Shown piece after piece: positions 1 through 5,163 of a stretch of DNA of 5,561 nt (positions are counted from its first letter, which is position 1; the number at the start of each line of letters is the position of its first letter). The notes beneath the pieces are model-generated. The model saw only the letters and a list, made by a program, of their open reading frames with translations. It made no database searches and was not told where the DNA came from. Source of the DNA: an uncultured Acidimicrobiaceae bacterium (GTDB lineage Bacteria > Actinomycetota > Acidimicrobiia > Acidimicrobiales > Ilumatobacteraceae); contig CAIVDG010000230.1 of NCBI GenBank assembly GCA_903904615.1, positions 1 to 5,561 on the forward strand, in the 5' to 3' direction. The translations under genes and the position numbers were made by a program.

Positions 1-531
1 CCCTGTTGCGCCGACAAGCACAAAGCCATCTACACGAGAGTTATGTCGAGAGACCAAGAGCCGGGACGTGCGAGTTGCGCGCATTGCCTCACGCAGAGCA
101 TCGGCATCTAAATGCCATGGTGAGGGAAATGATTCTTGGTCGATCGCGATGATGTCTGACATCACTGTGGACGTACGCGACAACCGAGCAGCGCGCACTG
201 GTTTTGGGGCTACGTCTTTCGGGATGTTGAACCGGGGTTTGTCCGCATGGGCCACAGAAAGGAGCGATAGGTGTTGAGCTGTTTGGAACCCGAGGTCATA
301 CAGGGGAGCGGCAAGCGAGGGAGTAAGAGCACTGGTGCGGATGCGGTTGTATCCCCACTGGTGTGCGGTGGACAACCATTGTTCAAGCACGACATCATCG
401 GGCAGGGTCATGCGGGAGCCGTTGCTTCCCGAAATAACAAGGAAGCCACAGGTGGGGTCATTGACCCACGGGCGAATGTGCGCACTGGTCGAACCCGACC
501 AAATGACACCCCGACGAGGGGTCTGTTCCAC
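1..531 (-). CDS. GNAT family N-acetyltransferase, partial (3' end beyond the left edge)
   Basis: An uninterrupted minus-strand frame runs off the left edge; 177 codons are visible. The C-terminal visible part (residues 123-177) looks like the start of a GNAT fold: a helix with SDIIAIDQESFPSPW (125-139), similar to the RimI-type 'sFp.PW' start, then LLVSRHNSRVDGFVLVG (158-174), the beta hairpin. The acetyl-CoA-binding motif A would lie beyond the edge. Residues 58-93 (WGYNRIRTSAL, then APLYDLGFQTAQHLSLLSV) resemble the end of another GNAT domain, so the protein may carry a degenerate N-terminal half-domain. I chose GTG at 531 because an AGGGG lies 8 nt upstream; GTG at 540 is also in frame, just after an in-frame TGA at 544-546. 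The gene diverges from the CCA gene. An acetyl-CoA-dependent acyl transfer is likely; the substrate (ribosomal protein, small molecule or other) is unknown. Family call is good, specific function is open. Confidence 0.8.
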   Translation of the reverse strand, partial: MEQTPRRGVIWSGSTSAHIRPWVNDPTCGFLVISGSNGSRMTLPDDVVLEQWLSTAHQWGYNRIRTSALTPSLAAPLYDLGFQTAQHLSLLSVAHADKPRFNIPKDVAPKPVRAARLSRTSTVMSDIIAIDQESFPSPWHLDADALREAMRATRTSRLLVSRHNSRVDGFVLVGATG

Positions 532-540
532 AACACTCAC

Positions 541-667
541 CCCTCAGACGGTAGTGCCCGACCTTCGGGTGCGGGGGTGGTGCGCAAGATGGCCACCCAA
601 GAGGCCCCGTCACTGCCTAGCCTTGAGCCGTCCGTGACCATTACTTATATGGCCACGTCGTATCCGC
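541..667. promoter_or_regulatory. Divergent intergenic region between the GNAT and CCA genes
   Basis: This 127-bp gap holds the control regions of two divergent genes. Two inverted repeats are visible. CCCGA (557-561) pairs with TCGGG (565-569) around a 3-nt loop, and GGGTGG (575-580) pairs with CCACCC (593-598) around 12 nt. Neither is followed by a T-run in either direction, so they do not look like terminators. Both lie in the half nearest the GNAT gene and could form in its 5' leader. I could not find a convincing -35/-10 pair for the GNAT gene. Confidence 0.45.
623..651 (+). promoter_or_regulatory. Candidate promoter of the CCA nucleotidyltransferase gene
   Basis: TTGAGC (623-628, 4 of 6 matches to TTGACA) and TATATG (646-651, 4 of 6 to TATAAT) are separated by 17 bp. 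Transcription would start near 658, leaving a leader of about 10 nt. This fits the absence of a recognisable Shine-Dalgarno sequence before the ATG at 668. The promoter is predicted from sequence only. Confidence 0.4.
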
Positions 668-2131
668 ATGATTCCACCTCGTTTTGCCCCTGTTCTTGAG
701 GAAATGGCTCCCCTCGCCACGCGTTTTCGCGAGGCGGGGCATCGGCTGTACCTCGTGGGCGGCACGGTTCGTGACCTTCTCATGGGTGATGTGGCTACGT
801 CGGTGGACCCCAGCGTTATGGATTTCGATGCCACCACCACGGCTCGCCCCGATGAAATCAAGCGCATCGTGGCCGACATTGCCGATGCGGTGTGGACCCA
901 AGGGGAGCGATTCGGCACTATTGGCCTGAAGGTGGGTGAGCGTGTCTATGAAATCACCACGCATCGCGCCGAGGCCTACTCACCAGATTCGCGCAAGCCC
1001 GAAGTGGTGTTCTCGAACGAGATAGAAAAAGATCTGTCGCGACGTGACTTCACCATCAACGCACTCGCTTTAGAAATCACCAGCGACACACCAACTTTGG
1101 TAGATCCGTTTGGTGGTGCAGCAGATCTCATGACGCGCACTTTGCGCACGCCATTGTCCGCCGAAGAATCGTTCGCCGACGATCCGTTGCGTATGTTGCG
1201 TGCGGCTCGATTCGTTTCGCAATTAGGTGTCACCCCAGACCCGTCCATTACGCAGGCAGTTACTGCAATGGCAGATCGTTTATCCATTGTCTCTGCAGAA
1301 CGAATTCGAGTTGAGTTCGACAAGTTGATGACAACAGATTCACCAACAGCCGGTTTGTGGTTCTTGGTAGATACATGTTTGGTCGATCACTTCTTGCCCG
1401 AGTTGCGCTTGATGCGCCTAGAACAAGACCCCATTCACAGACACAAAGACGTACTAACGCACACGCTTGCGGTTGTAGAAAATGTTCGTCCCGATGCGCG
1501 CACTGATTTTGATTTCCGTATCACTCGTCTTGCAGCTCTGTATCACGACATTGGTAAACCACGAACACGTGGTTTCAAAGAAGGAAAAGGTGTCACTTTT
1601 CATCATCATGAAGTAGTGGGTGCGCGCATGACGCGCGAGCGCATGAAAGAAATGAAATATCCAAACGAAGACATTGCTGCAGTGTCGGAATTAGTAGCAA
1701 TTAGTGGGCGTTTTCACACATATCAAATGGGGTGGACAGATTCCGCAGTGCGTCGTTATGTTCGCGATGCAGGCCCGTATCTTGCAGAATTGAATGTTCT
1801 CACGCGTTGCGACTGCACCACTCGTAACGAAAAGAAAGCACGCATTCTTGCTCGGCGAATGGACGAGATGGAAGAGCGCATTGCCGAAGTAATGGCGCGC
1901 GAAGAACTCGCAAGCTTGCGCCCCGAGATCGATGGTCAAGGCGTCATGGATTTGCTTGGCGTTCCCGCCGGTCCAATTGTTGGTGCTGCGCTCGAGTTCC
2001 TAATGGATATTCGTCTTGAAGATGGTCTGTTGGGTGAAGAAGTCGTTGCAAAACGATTACGTGCATGGTGGGCAGAGAATGAATCTCGCGCATCTAGCTT
2101 GAAGCCATCGCGACCAATAAATCGCGCGTAG
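668..2131 (+). CDS. cca: CCA tRNA nucleotidyltransferase, actinobacterial type
   Basis: The 487-residue protein adds or repairs the 3'-terminal CCA of tRNAs in the cytoplasm from CTP and ATP, without a nucleic acid template. Class II nucleotidyltransferase motifs appear in order: LVGGTVRDLLMG (29-40), the metal-binding pair D52-F-D54, EITTHR (95-100), RRDFTIN (125-131, nucleotide selection region) and DDPLRMLRAARF (171-182). An HD domain follows with H265, H293-D294 in YHDIGKP and H312-H314. The C-terminal part has the RPEIDGQGVMDLLG block typical of the actinobacterial subfamily (pcnA in mycobacteria). The length is usual for this group. The ATG at 668 places the GG.VRD motif at the normal distance from the N-terminus; no Shine-Dalgarno is evident and the leader may be very short. 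Third-position GC falls from the 5' part to the middle of the gene. The gene ends 8 bp from the stop of the convergent methyltransferase. The role of the HD domain (phosphohydrolase or structural) is not decided by sequence. Confidence 0.95.
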   Translation: MIPPRFAPVLEEMAPLATRFREAGHRLYLVGGTVRDLLMGDVATSVDPSVMDFDATTTARPDEIKRIVADIADAVWTQGERFGTIGLKVGERVYEITTHRAEAYSPDSRKPEVVFSNEIEKDLSRRDFTINALALEITSDTPTLVDPFGGAADLMTRTLRTPLSAEESFADDPLRMLRAARFVSQLGVTPDPSITQAVTAMADRLSIVSAERIRVEFDKLMTTDSPTAGLWFLVDTCLVDHFLPELRLMRLEQDPIHRHKDVLTHTLAVVENVRPDARTDFDFRITRLAALYHDIGKPRTRGFKEGKGVTFHHHEVVGARMTRERMKEMKYPNEDIAAVSELVAISGRFHTYQMGWTDSAVRRYVRDAGPYLAELNVLTRCDCTTRNEKKARILARRMDEMEERIAEVMAREELASLRPEIDGQGVMDLLGVPAGPIVGAALEFLMDIRLEDGLLGEEVVAKRLRAWWAENESRASSLKPSRPINRA

Positions 2132-2139
2132 GCGACGCG

Positions 2140-2760
2140 TTACGAACCAAGTTTGCGTGCGCGCACTACAAGAGTTGACGGCGCAACAGCATGTGGCTGA
2201 TGCAACGGCGTGAGTTCGTGCATGACATCGATGGTGAAGTTTGCACGCTGCAATGCCATGGTGAGATCGCCGATAGTGGGCGAGGTGTCTCCATATCGTC
2301 GACGGGCAACGGGATCATTTCCGTCGAACACGGTGGACATGGGGTGCGGAAGCGCAAAAACAAAACCAGCTTCGGGGCGCAACACTCGGTGCACCTGGCG
2401 GAATAGTCGCGCAATGTCTGTGTTCAGATCAATGTGGTGAACGCACACAGCAAGATCGATGGCTGCATTCATGAGAAAACCGAGGTCGGCTAGTTCTCCC
2501 TCATGGAACTCCACCACCACATCTGAGTTGCGAGCCGCTTGGCGAGCCCGCTGCACATTTTCCTTCGAGGGGTCAATGGCAATGCTGCGAGCTCCGCGTT
2601 GGGCCATGGCCACACAGTTGGGAACGGTTCCGAAGAGCCCAAGCTCGAGAACCCGCTTTCCCTTTACATCGCCACAGACCCGCAATTCATCGTCGTTATA
2701 GACCGATGCGCCATATGACACGGCGCGTCCATCTGTGACAACTGAAGTGGGGTCTGACAT
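2140..2760 (-). CDS. Class I SAM-dependent methyltransferase, substrate unknown
   Basis: The 206-residue protein has the Rossmann-type methyltransferase layout. Motif I is VLELGLFGT (37-45); the following strand ends in AIDPS (61-65) with D63 placed to bind the ribose hydroxyls of SAM. DLAVCVHHID (102-111) is in the motif IV/post-II position, and FRQVHRVLRPEAGFVFALPHP (120-140) is the typical helix plus strand of the Methyltransf_11 group. Motif I is atypical: the usual glycine-rich GCGTG is replaced by GLFGT, leaving only two glycines. The start ATG follows a TAAGAT hexamer by 6 nt with no room for a Shine-Dalgarno, suggesting a leaderless mRNA. It is divergent from the DUF5318 gene and convergent with cca, so it is probably transcribed alone. 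No terminator with a T-run is visible after the stop. Substrate cannot be inferred; small molecule, lipid or tRNA are all possible. Confidence 0.85.
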   Translation of the reverse strand: MSDPTSVVTDGRAVSYGASVYNDDELRVCGDVKGKRVLELGLFGTVPNCVAMAQRGARSIAIDPSKENVQRARQAARNSDVVVEFHEGELADLGFLMNAAIDLAVCVHHIDLNTDIARLFRQVHRVLRPEAGFVFALPHPMSTVFDGNDPVARRRYGDTSPTIGDLTMALQRANFTIDVMHELTPLHQPHAVAPSTLVVRARKLGS

Positions 2761-2766
2761 GTCCGA

Positions 2767-2772
2767 ATCTTA
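2767..2772 (-). promoter_or_regulatory. Candidate -10 element of the methyltransferase gene (leaderless)
   Basis: On the minus strand the hexamer TAAGAT fits the TANNNT -10 pattern and is separated by 6 nt from the ATG at 2760. This puts the predicted transcription start at or next to the A of the start codon, the geometry of leaderless actinobacterial genes. No clear -35 element was found. Confidence 0.45.
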
Positions 2773-2776
2773 TGAC

Positions 2777-2782
2777 TATCTT
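2777..2782 (+). promoter_or_regulatory. Candidate -10 element of the DUF5318 gene (leaderless)
   Basis: TATCTT fits TANNNT and ends 8 nt before the ATG at 2791, so transcription would begin within about 2 nt of the start codon. It lies only 4 bp from the opposing -10 element, so two polymerases could hardly bind at once. It supports ATG 2791 over ATG 2809, which also lacks a Shine-Dalgarno. No convincing -35 was found. Confidence 0.38.
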
Positions 2783-2790
2783 GTGGCGTC

Positions 2791-3195
2791 ATGGGTTTCT
2801 CCGTCGACATGTTGAGAGGTGACGTCGGAGTTGTCGACCACCAACTCTCTCGCCGGGCACTCATTAATGAAGTGAAGCGCGGACGCGTCAGCAGAGATTC
2901 TGTCTGTGATGCTCATCCGGAACTCATTCGCGCGGCCAAACATTTGGGAGAACCATCGAAAACGGTGTGCCCCATCTGCGAAGAAGTGAACGTTGTTCTG
3001 GTCACCTATGTCTTCGGACATGGCTTGCCTAGTCACGGAAAATGCGTCACCGACAAAAAAGACATTGAGAAACTGCAACGCACGGGTCATGAATACGCCG
3101 CCTATGTGGTGGAAGCGTGCCATGAATGCAGGTGGCATCACCTGTTGCGGGTACTTCCCATCGCCGGGCGCGGTCGCTCTCGCGCCGCCCGATAA
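2791..3195 (+). CDS. DUF5318 family protein with two CxxC-type cysteine pairs
   Basis: The 134-residue protein matches the pattern I know for actinobacterial DUF5318: VVDHQLSRRALINEVKRG (14-31), VCDAHPELIRAAKHLGEP (38-55), CPIC (60-63), VTYVFGHGL (71-79) and YVVEACHECRWHHLLR (105-120). C60-x2-C63 and C110-x2-C113 could together bind one zinc ion as a zinc ribbon; that is inferred. There is no signal peptide or membrane segment. The C-terminus (125-134) is short, basic and probably disordered. The function of the family is not established. By recall, a DUF5318 member lies a few genes upstream of rpsF in Mycobacterium tuberculosis (Rv0049), so the neighbourhood of the ribosomal operon is conserved, here without the intervening genes. 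ATG 2809 (residue 7) is an alternative start, but I prefer 2791 because of the -10-like hexamer just upstream. Confidence 0.85.
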   Translation: MGFSVDMLRGDVGVVDHQLSRRALINEVKRGRVSRDSVCDAHPELIRAAKHLGEPSKTVCPICEEVNVVLVTYVFGHGLPSHGKCVTDKKDIEKLQRTGHEYAAYVVEACHECRWHHLLRVLPIAGRGRSRAAR

Positions 3196-3270
3196 TTCCT
3201 TCCAATTGTCCTTCGGTCTTCCATCGTGGGGCTGAGGCGGTGCACATTCCTTTGCCAGACAAGGGTTTTC

Positions 3271-3307
3271 CTGGTCTGACTCACCCCTGTGGGATGTTTA
3301 CGACCAG
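3271..3307 (+). repeat. Nested inverted repeat in the rpsF upstream region
   Basis: CTGGTC (3271-3276) is perfectly complementary to GACCAG (3302-3307). Between them, CCC (3284-3286) can pair with GGG (3291-3293) around a CTGT tetraloop. The outer arms are 25 nt apart. It overlaps the weak promoter candidate, so it may be an operator for a dimeric protein or an RNA structure if transcription starts upstream. Confidence 0.35.
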
Positions 3308-3333
3308 CAGATACGCTCTTGGGGTCATATTCA

Positions 3334-3385
3334 CCCTGCTCCACAAGTGGGGCCCCGAGCCTCGTAACTCGGGTCCGAAGGGAGG
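3334..3385 (+). promoter_or_regulatory. Candidate bS6:bS18-binding autoregulatory leader of rpsF
   Basis: A strong hairpin forms from CCCGAG (3354-3359) and CTCGGG (3368-3373) with an 8-nt loop, extended past one C-T mismatch by GG (3351-3352) with CC (3375-3376). An outer stem is possible between CCCT (3334-3337) and AGGG (3379-3382). This leaves a CCG (3375-3377) beside the junction on the 3' side when the short extension is open. The known bS6:bS18 leader motif of many bacteria is also a hairpin with a conserved CCG next to a closing stem, mimicking the 16S rRNA site of the two proteins. The outer stem would use part of the Shine-Dalgarno AAGGGAGG (3378-3385), which ends 9 nt before the rpsF ATG. 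Binding of the protein pair would therefore block translation. The match is by eye; an alternative CCA/TGG hairpin at 3338-3353 competes with the inner extension. Confidence 0.45.
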
Positions 3386-3394
3386 TCACACGCA

Positions 3395-3721
3395 ATGCGT
3401 GCTTACGAACTCATGGTCATTATCAGCGGCAAGCTCGAAGAGAGCAACGCCCACGGCTGGTTGAAGTCCATCTCCGCGTCCATCACCTCAGTTGGTGGTT
3501 CGGTCCACGGCAATCCCGACTGGTGGGGCAAGCGTCGTCTTGCGTATCCCATCCAGAAACAGGATGACGGCTACTACGCAGTGTTCAACGTTGTTGCTCC
3601 TGCCGGTGCACTCGACGAAGTGGAGCGCGGTTTCCGTCTCTCCGACGACGTCCTTCGCCACAAACTTCTTCGTCTTCCCGACGATGAAGCAGCCCGTCGT
3701 GGAATGGTGTCGGCGGCCTAG
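3395..3721 (+). CDS. rpsF: 30S ribosomal protein bS6
   Basis: The 108-residue product is in the normal size range for bacterial bS6, which binds the central domain of 16S rRNA as a heterodimer with bS18 in the platform of the small subunit. The first strand MRAYELMVII (1-10) and the conserved block WGKRRLAYPIQKQDDGYY (44-61) identify the family. The C-terminus RLPDDEAARRGMVSAA is short, without the glutamate tail seen in some enterobacteria. The start is fixed by a strong AAGGGAGG 9 nt upstream and by the position of the first strand. It is the first gene of the operon with ssb, rpsR and rplI; the 60-nt gap to ssb contains no terminator. Its own partner bS18 is encoded two genes downstream, which suits control of both by one leader site. 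Confidence 0.95.
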   Translation: MRAYELMVIISGKLEESNAHGWLKSISASITSVGGSVHGNPDWWGKRRLAYPIQKQDDGYYAVFNVVAPAGALDEVERGFRLSDDVLRHKLLRLPDDEAARRGMVSAA

Positions 3722-3765
3722 TCCGCCCTCTCGAGCCCTCTGCTCCCACTCACTACTTCTTATTT

Positions 3766-3773
3766 GGAAGGAG
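3766..3773 (+). promoter_or_regulatory. Ribosome binding site that sets the ssb start
   Basis: GGAAGGAG stands 8 nt before the ATG at 3782. It makes ATG 3782 the start rather than the in-frame TTG at 3764, whose third base is already part of this site. Confidence 0.8.
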
Positions 3774-3781
3774 CCACCAAC

Positions 3782-4252
3782 ATGGCCGATAACTCAGTAA
3801 CTCTCGTTGGGAACATCACCCGCGATCCAGAACTTCGCTTCACCACCGGTGGTCGCGGCGTTGCCTCTTTTGGCCTCGCTGTCAACCGTCGCTACCAGGT
3901 CAACGGCGAATGGCAAGACCAAACCTCCTACTTCAACATCGTTGCGTGGGGTCAGCTTGGTGAAAACGCAGCATCATCTCTCACAAAGGGAATGCGTGTT
4001 GTTGTCTCGGGTCGTCTCGAACAGCGTGAATACCAAAACCGTGAAGGCGAAAAGCGCAACACCATTGAAATCAATGCCGACGAAATCGGACCCAGCCTTC
4101 GTTGGGCCACCGCATCTGTCGAGCGCAACCCTCGCGGCGAAGGCGGCCAGGGCGGCAACTCTGGTGGTGGCAACAATCGTGGCAACTCTGGTGGAAACAC
4201 CGGTGGCGGCGGCGACGGTGGCTATTTCCCATCCGACGAAGAACCTTTCTAA
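3782..4252 (+). CDS. ssb: Single-stranded DNA-binding protein SSB
   Basis: The 156-residue protein coats single-stranded DNA in replication, repair and recombination, normally as a homotetramer. The OB fold covers about residues 1-110: SVTLVGNITRDPELRFTTGGRGVASFGLAVNRRY (5-38), then DQTSYFNIVAWG (46-57) with aromatic residues W44, Y50, F51 and W56 placed for base stacking, and KGMRVVVSGRLEQREYQ. Residues 117-147 form a glycine- and asparagine-rich flexible linker. The last residues SDEEPF are the acidic tip that docks partner proteins such as helicase and polymerase components; the canonical DDDIPF is slightly changed but keeps the terminal Pro-Phe. Placement between rpsF and rpsR is the common bacterial arrangement and couples SSB to ribosomal protein output. 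The 40-nt gap to rpsR has no hairpin. Confidence 0.96.
   Translation: MADNSVTLVGNITRDPELRFTTGGRGVASFGLAVNRRYQVNGEWQDQTSYFNIVAWGQLGENAASSLTKGMRVVVSGRLEQREYQNREGEKRNTIEINADEIGPSLRWATASVERNPRGEGGQGGNSGGGNNRGNSGGNTGGGGDGGYFPSDEEPF
4154..4194 (+). repeat. Direct repeat encoding the SSB glycine-rich linker
   Basis: GGCAACTCTGGTGG occurs at 4154-4167 and again at 4181-4194, 27 bp (9 codons) apart, each reading Gly-Asn-Ser-Gly-Gly in frame. Such in-frame repeats can change linker length by slippage or recombination without breaking the gene. Confidence 0.7.
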
Positions 4253-4292
4253 TCCCTTTTAATTTCCACTTCCCTCATACAAGGACCACACA

Positions 4293-4718
4293 ATGACTAG
4301 CAAGAAGAACAAAGCGCGTGCAGCCCGCGAGTTGAATCGCAAGTTCAAGAAGAAGGCCAACCCGCTCGCAGCCGAGAAGGTTGTCTTTATCGACTACAAA
4401 GACGTCAGCCTGCTTCAGCGCTTCATGACCGACCGCTCAAAAATCCGCGGTCAGCGCATGAGCGGCACCAACGTGCAGCAACAGCGTGAATTGGCAACAG
4501 CAATCAAGAATGCTCGCGAAATGGCATTGTTGCCATACACAAAGCGCACCGTTTCCACCCGCGCTCCTCGCCCAGGCAAGGAAGGCCGTGAAGACGAGAG
4601 CACCTTGGAGATGCCAGAGCAGCCAATTACATCCGAGTACGCGAACGTGAACGACGATGAAGATCTCACCACCGATGCGGCAACTGAAGAAGTTGTCGAG
4701 AGCGCAGAAGAGGCCTGA
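4293..4718 (+). CDS. rpsR: 30S ribosomal protein bS18 with acidic C-terminal extension
   Basis: Residues 1-85 are a bS18: a basic N-terminus, then VFIDYKDVSLLQRFMTDRSKI (31-51), GQRMSGT (53-59), QQQRELATAIKNAREMALLPY (62-82). It pairs with bS6 on 16S rRNA. The protein contains no cysteine, so it is a zinc-free form. The usual PRR.TG segment reads GQRMSG here. The protein is 141 residues, against roughly 75-95 usually. Residues 97-141 hold 17 acidic residues and one basic one, ending in TEEVVESAEEA, and look disordered; this tail is unusual for a protein that binds rRNA. The frame is continuous with normal codon use, and the rplI ribosome binding site sits within the last codons, so the tail is not a sequencing artefact of a missed stop. 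The start has AAGGA (4281-4285) 7 nt upstream. The stop is 1 nt before the rplI ATG, so the two are probably translationally coupled. Confidence 0.93.
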   Translation: MTSKKNKARAARELNRKFKKKANPLAAEKVVFIDYKDVSLLQRFMTDRSKIRGQRMSGTNVQQQRELATAIKNAREMALLPYTKRTVSTRAPRPGKEGREDESTLEMPEQPITSEYANVNDDEDLTTDAATEEVVESAEEA

Positions 4719-4719
4719 T

Positions 4720-5163
4720 ATGAACGTGATTCTTCGTGAAGACATTGCTGGCGTCGGACGCCGCGGTGACATTGTCACCGTTGCCGACGGACACGCACGC
4801 AACTATCTCTTGCCACGCGGCATGGCACTTGTTGCCACCGATGGTGCGGTGAACCAAGCCAACGCAATGCGTCGCGCACGTGACCTGCGTGAAGCAGCCG
4901 ACCGTGACTCTGCTCGCACTATTGCTGAAACCCTGACTGCTAAGGCATTCACTGTGAAGGCAAAGTCCGGCAACGAGGGTCGCTTGTTCGGTTCTGTTAC
5001 CACTGCAGACATTGCGTCGGCATTGGCAGCACAGGCTGGTGTTTCTCTCGATCGCAAGAAGATCGTGGCTCAGCCCATTCGCACCACTGGTTCACACAGC
5101 GTCACCGTGCGTTTGCACGCAGACGTTGAGTGCACCGTCAAGATTTCGGTCGTGCCTGGCTGA
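4720..5163 (+). CDS. rplI: 50S ribosomal protein bL9
   Basis: The 147-residue protein is the usual length for bL9, an elongated two-domain protein at the base of the L1 stalk that helps keep the reading frame. The N-terminal rRNA-binding domain is MNVILREDIAGVGRRGDIVTV (1-21) followed by GHARNYLLPRGMA (24-36). The central region, about 45-75, is a long helix rich in Ala, Arg and Glu. The C-terminal domain has the conserved GRLFGSVTTADIA (87-99). Position 25 is His where the family signature normally has Tyr or Phe. ATG 4720 is chosen because the protein then begins exactly at the conserved M-VIL and AGAAGAGG (4706-4713) lies 6 nt upstream; an upstream in-frame ATG at 4657 would add 21 residues overlapping rpsR. 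It is the last gene of the ribosomal operon before a hairpin and a 120-nt gap to dnaB. Confidence 0.95.
   Translation: MNVILREDIAGVGRRGDIVTVADGHARNYLLPRGMALVATDGAVNQANAMRRARDLREAADRDSARTIAETLTAKAFTVKAKSGNEGRLFGSVTTADIASALAAQAGVSLDRKKIVAQPIRTTGSHSVTVRLHADVECTVKISVVPG

Larger units (their letters stand above)
3196..3394 (+). promoter_or_regulatory. Upstream region and leader of the rpsF operon
   Basis: This 199-bp gap must contain the promoter of the rpsF-ssb-rpsR-rplI operon unless the DUF5318 transcript reads through. The only promoter-like pair I found is weak: CTGACT then TACGAC with a 17-bp spacer (3275-3303). The first 60 bases show no hairpin plus T-run, so no terminator for the DUF5318 gene is evident. 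From 3271 on the sequence is rich in inverted repeats, described separately. Confidence 0.5.

Noticed and set aside
367..375. A DnaA-box-like TTGTCCACC on the minus strand
   Set aside because: It is a single 8-of-9 match inside the GNAT reading frame (Leu-Ser-Thr) with no second box nearby; coincidence is likely.
271..699. Plus-strand open frame of 142 codons
   Set aside because: It lies opposite the GNAT gene and overlaps the cca start, has no ribosome binding site or family resemblance, and its composition is that of an antisense shadow.
2124..2165. Possible bidirectional terminator between cca and the methyltransferase
   Set aside because: There are short CG-rich palindromic bits but no stable stem with a T-run on either strand.
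3126..3464. Plus-strand open frame of 112 codons spanning the rpsF leader
   Set aside because: It overlaps the DUF5318 end and the rpsF start in other frames and shows no protein-like motif. The structured leader explains the sequence better.
3764..3781. In-frame TTG start adding six residues to SSB
   Set aside because: The strong GGAAGGAG would then lie inside the coding region; ATG 3782 has ideal spacing and gives the normal SSB N-terminus.
4657..4719. Upstream ATG adding 21 residues to bL9
   Set aside because: It overlaps rpsR, adds residues unlike bL9, and the family always begins at M-VIL-E/D.
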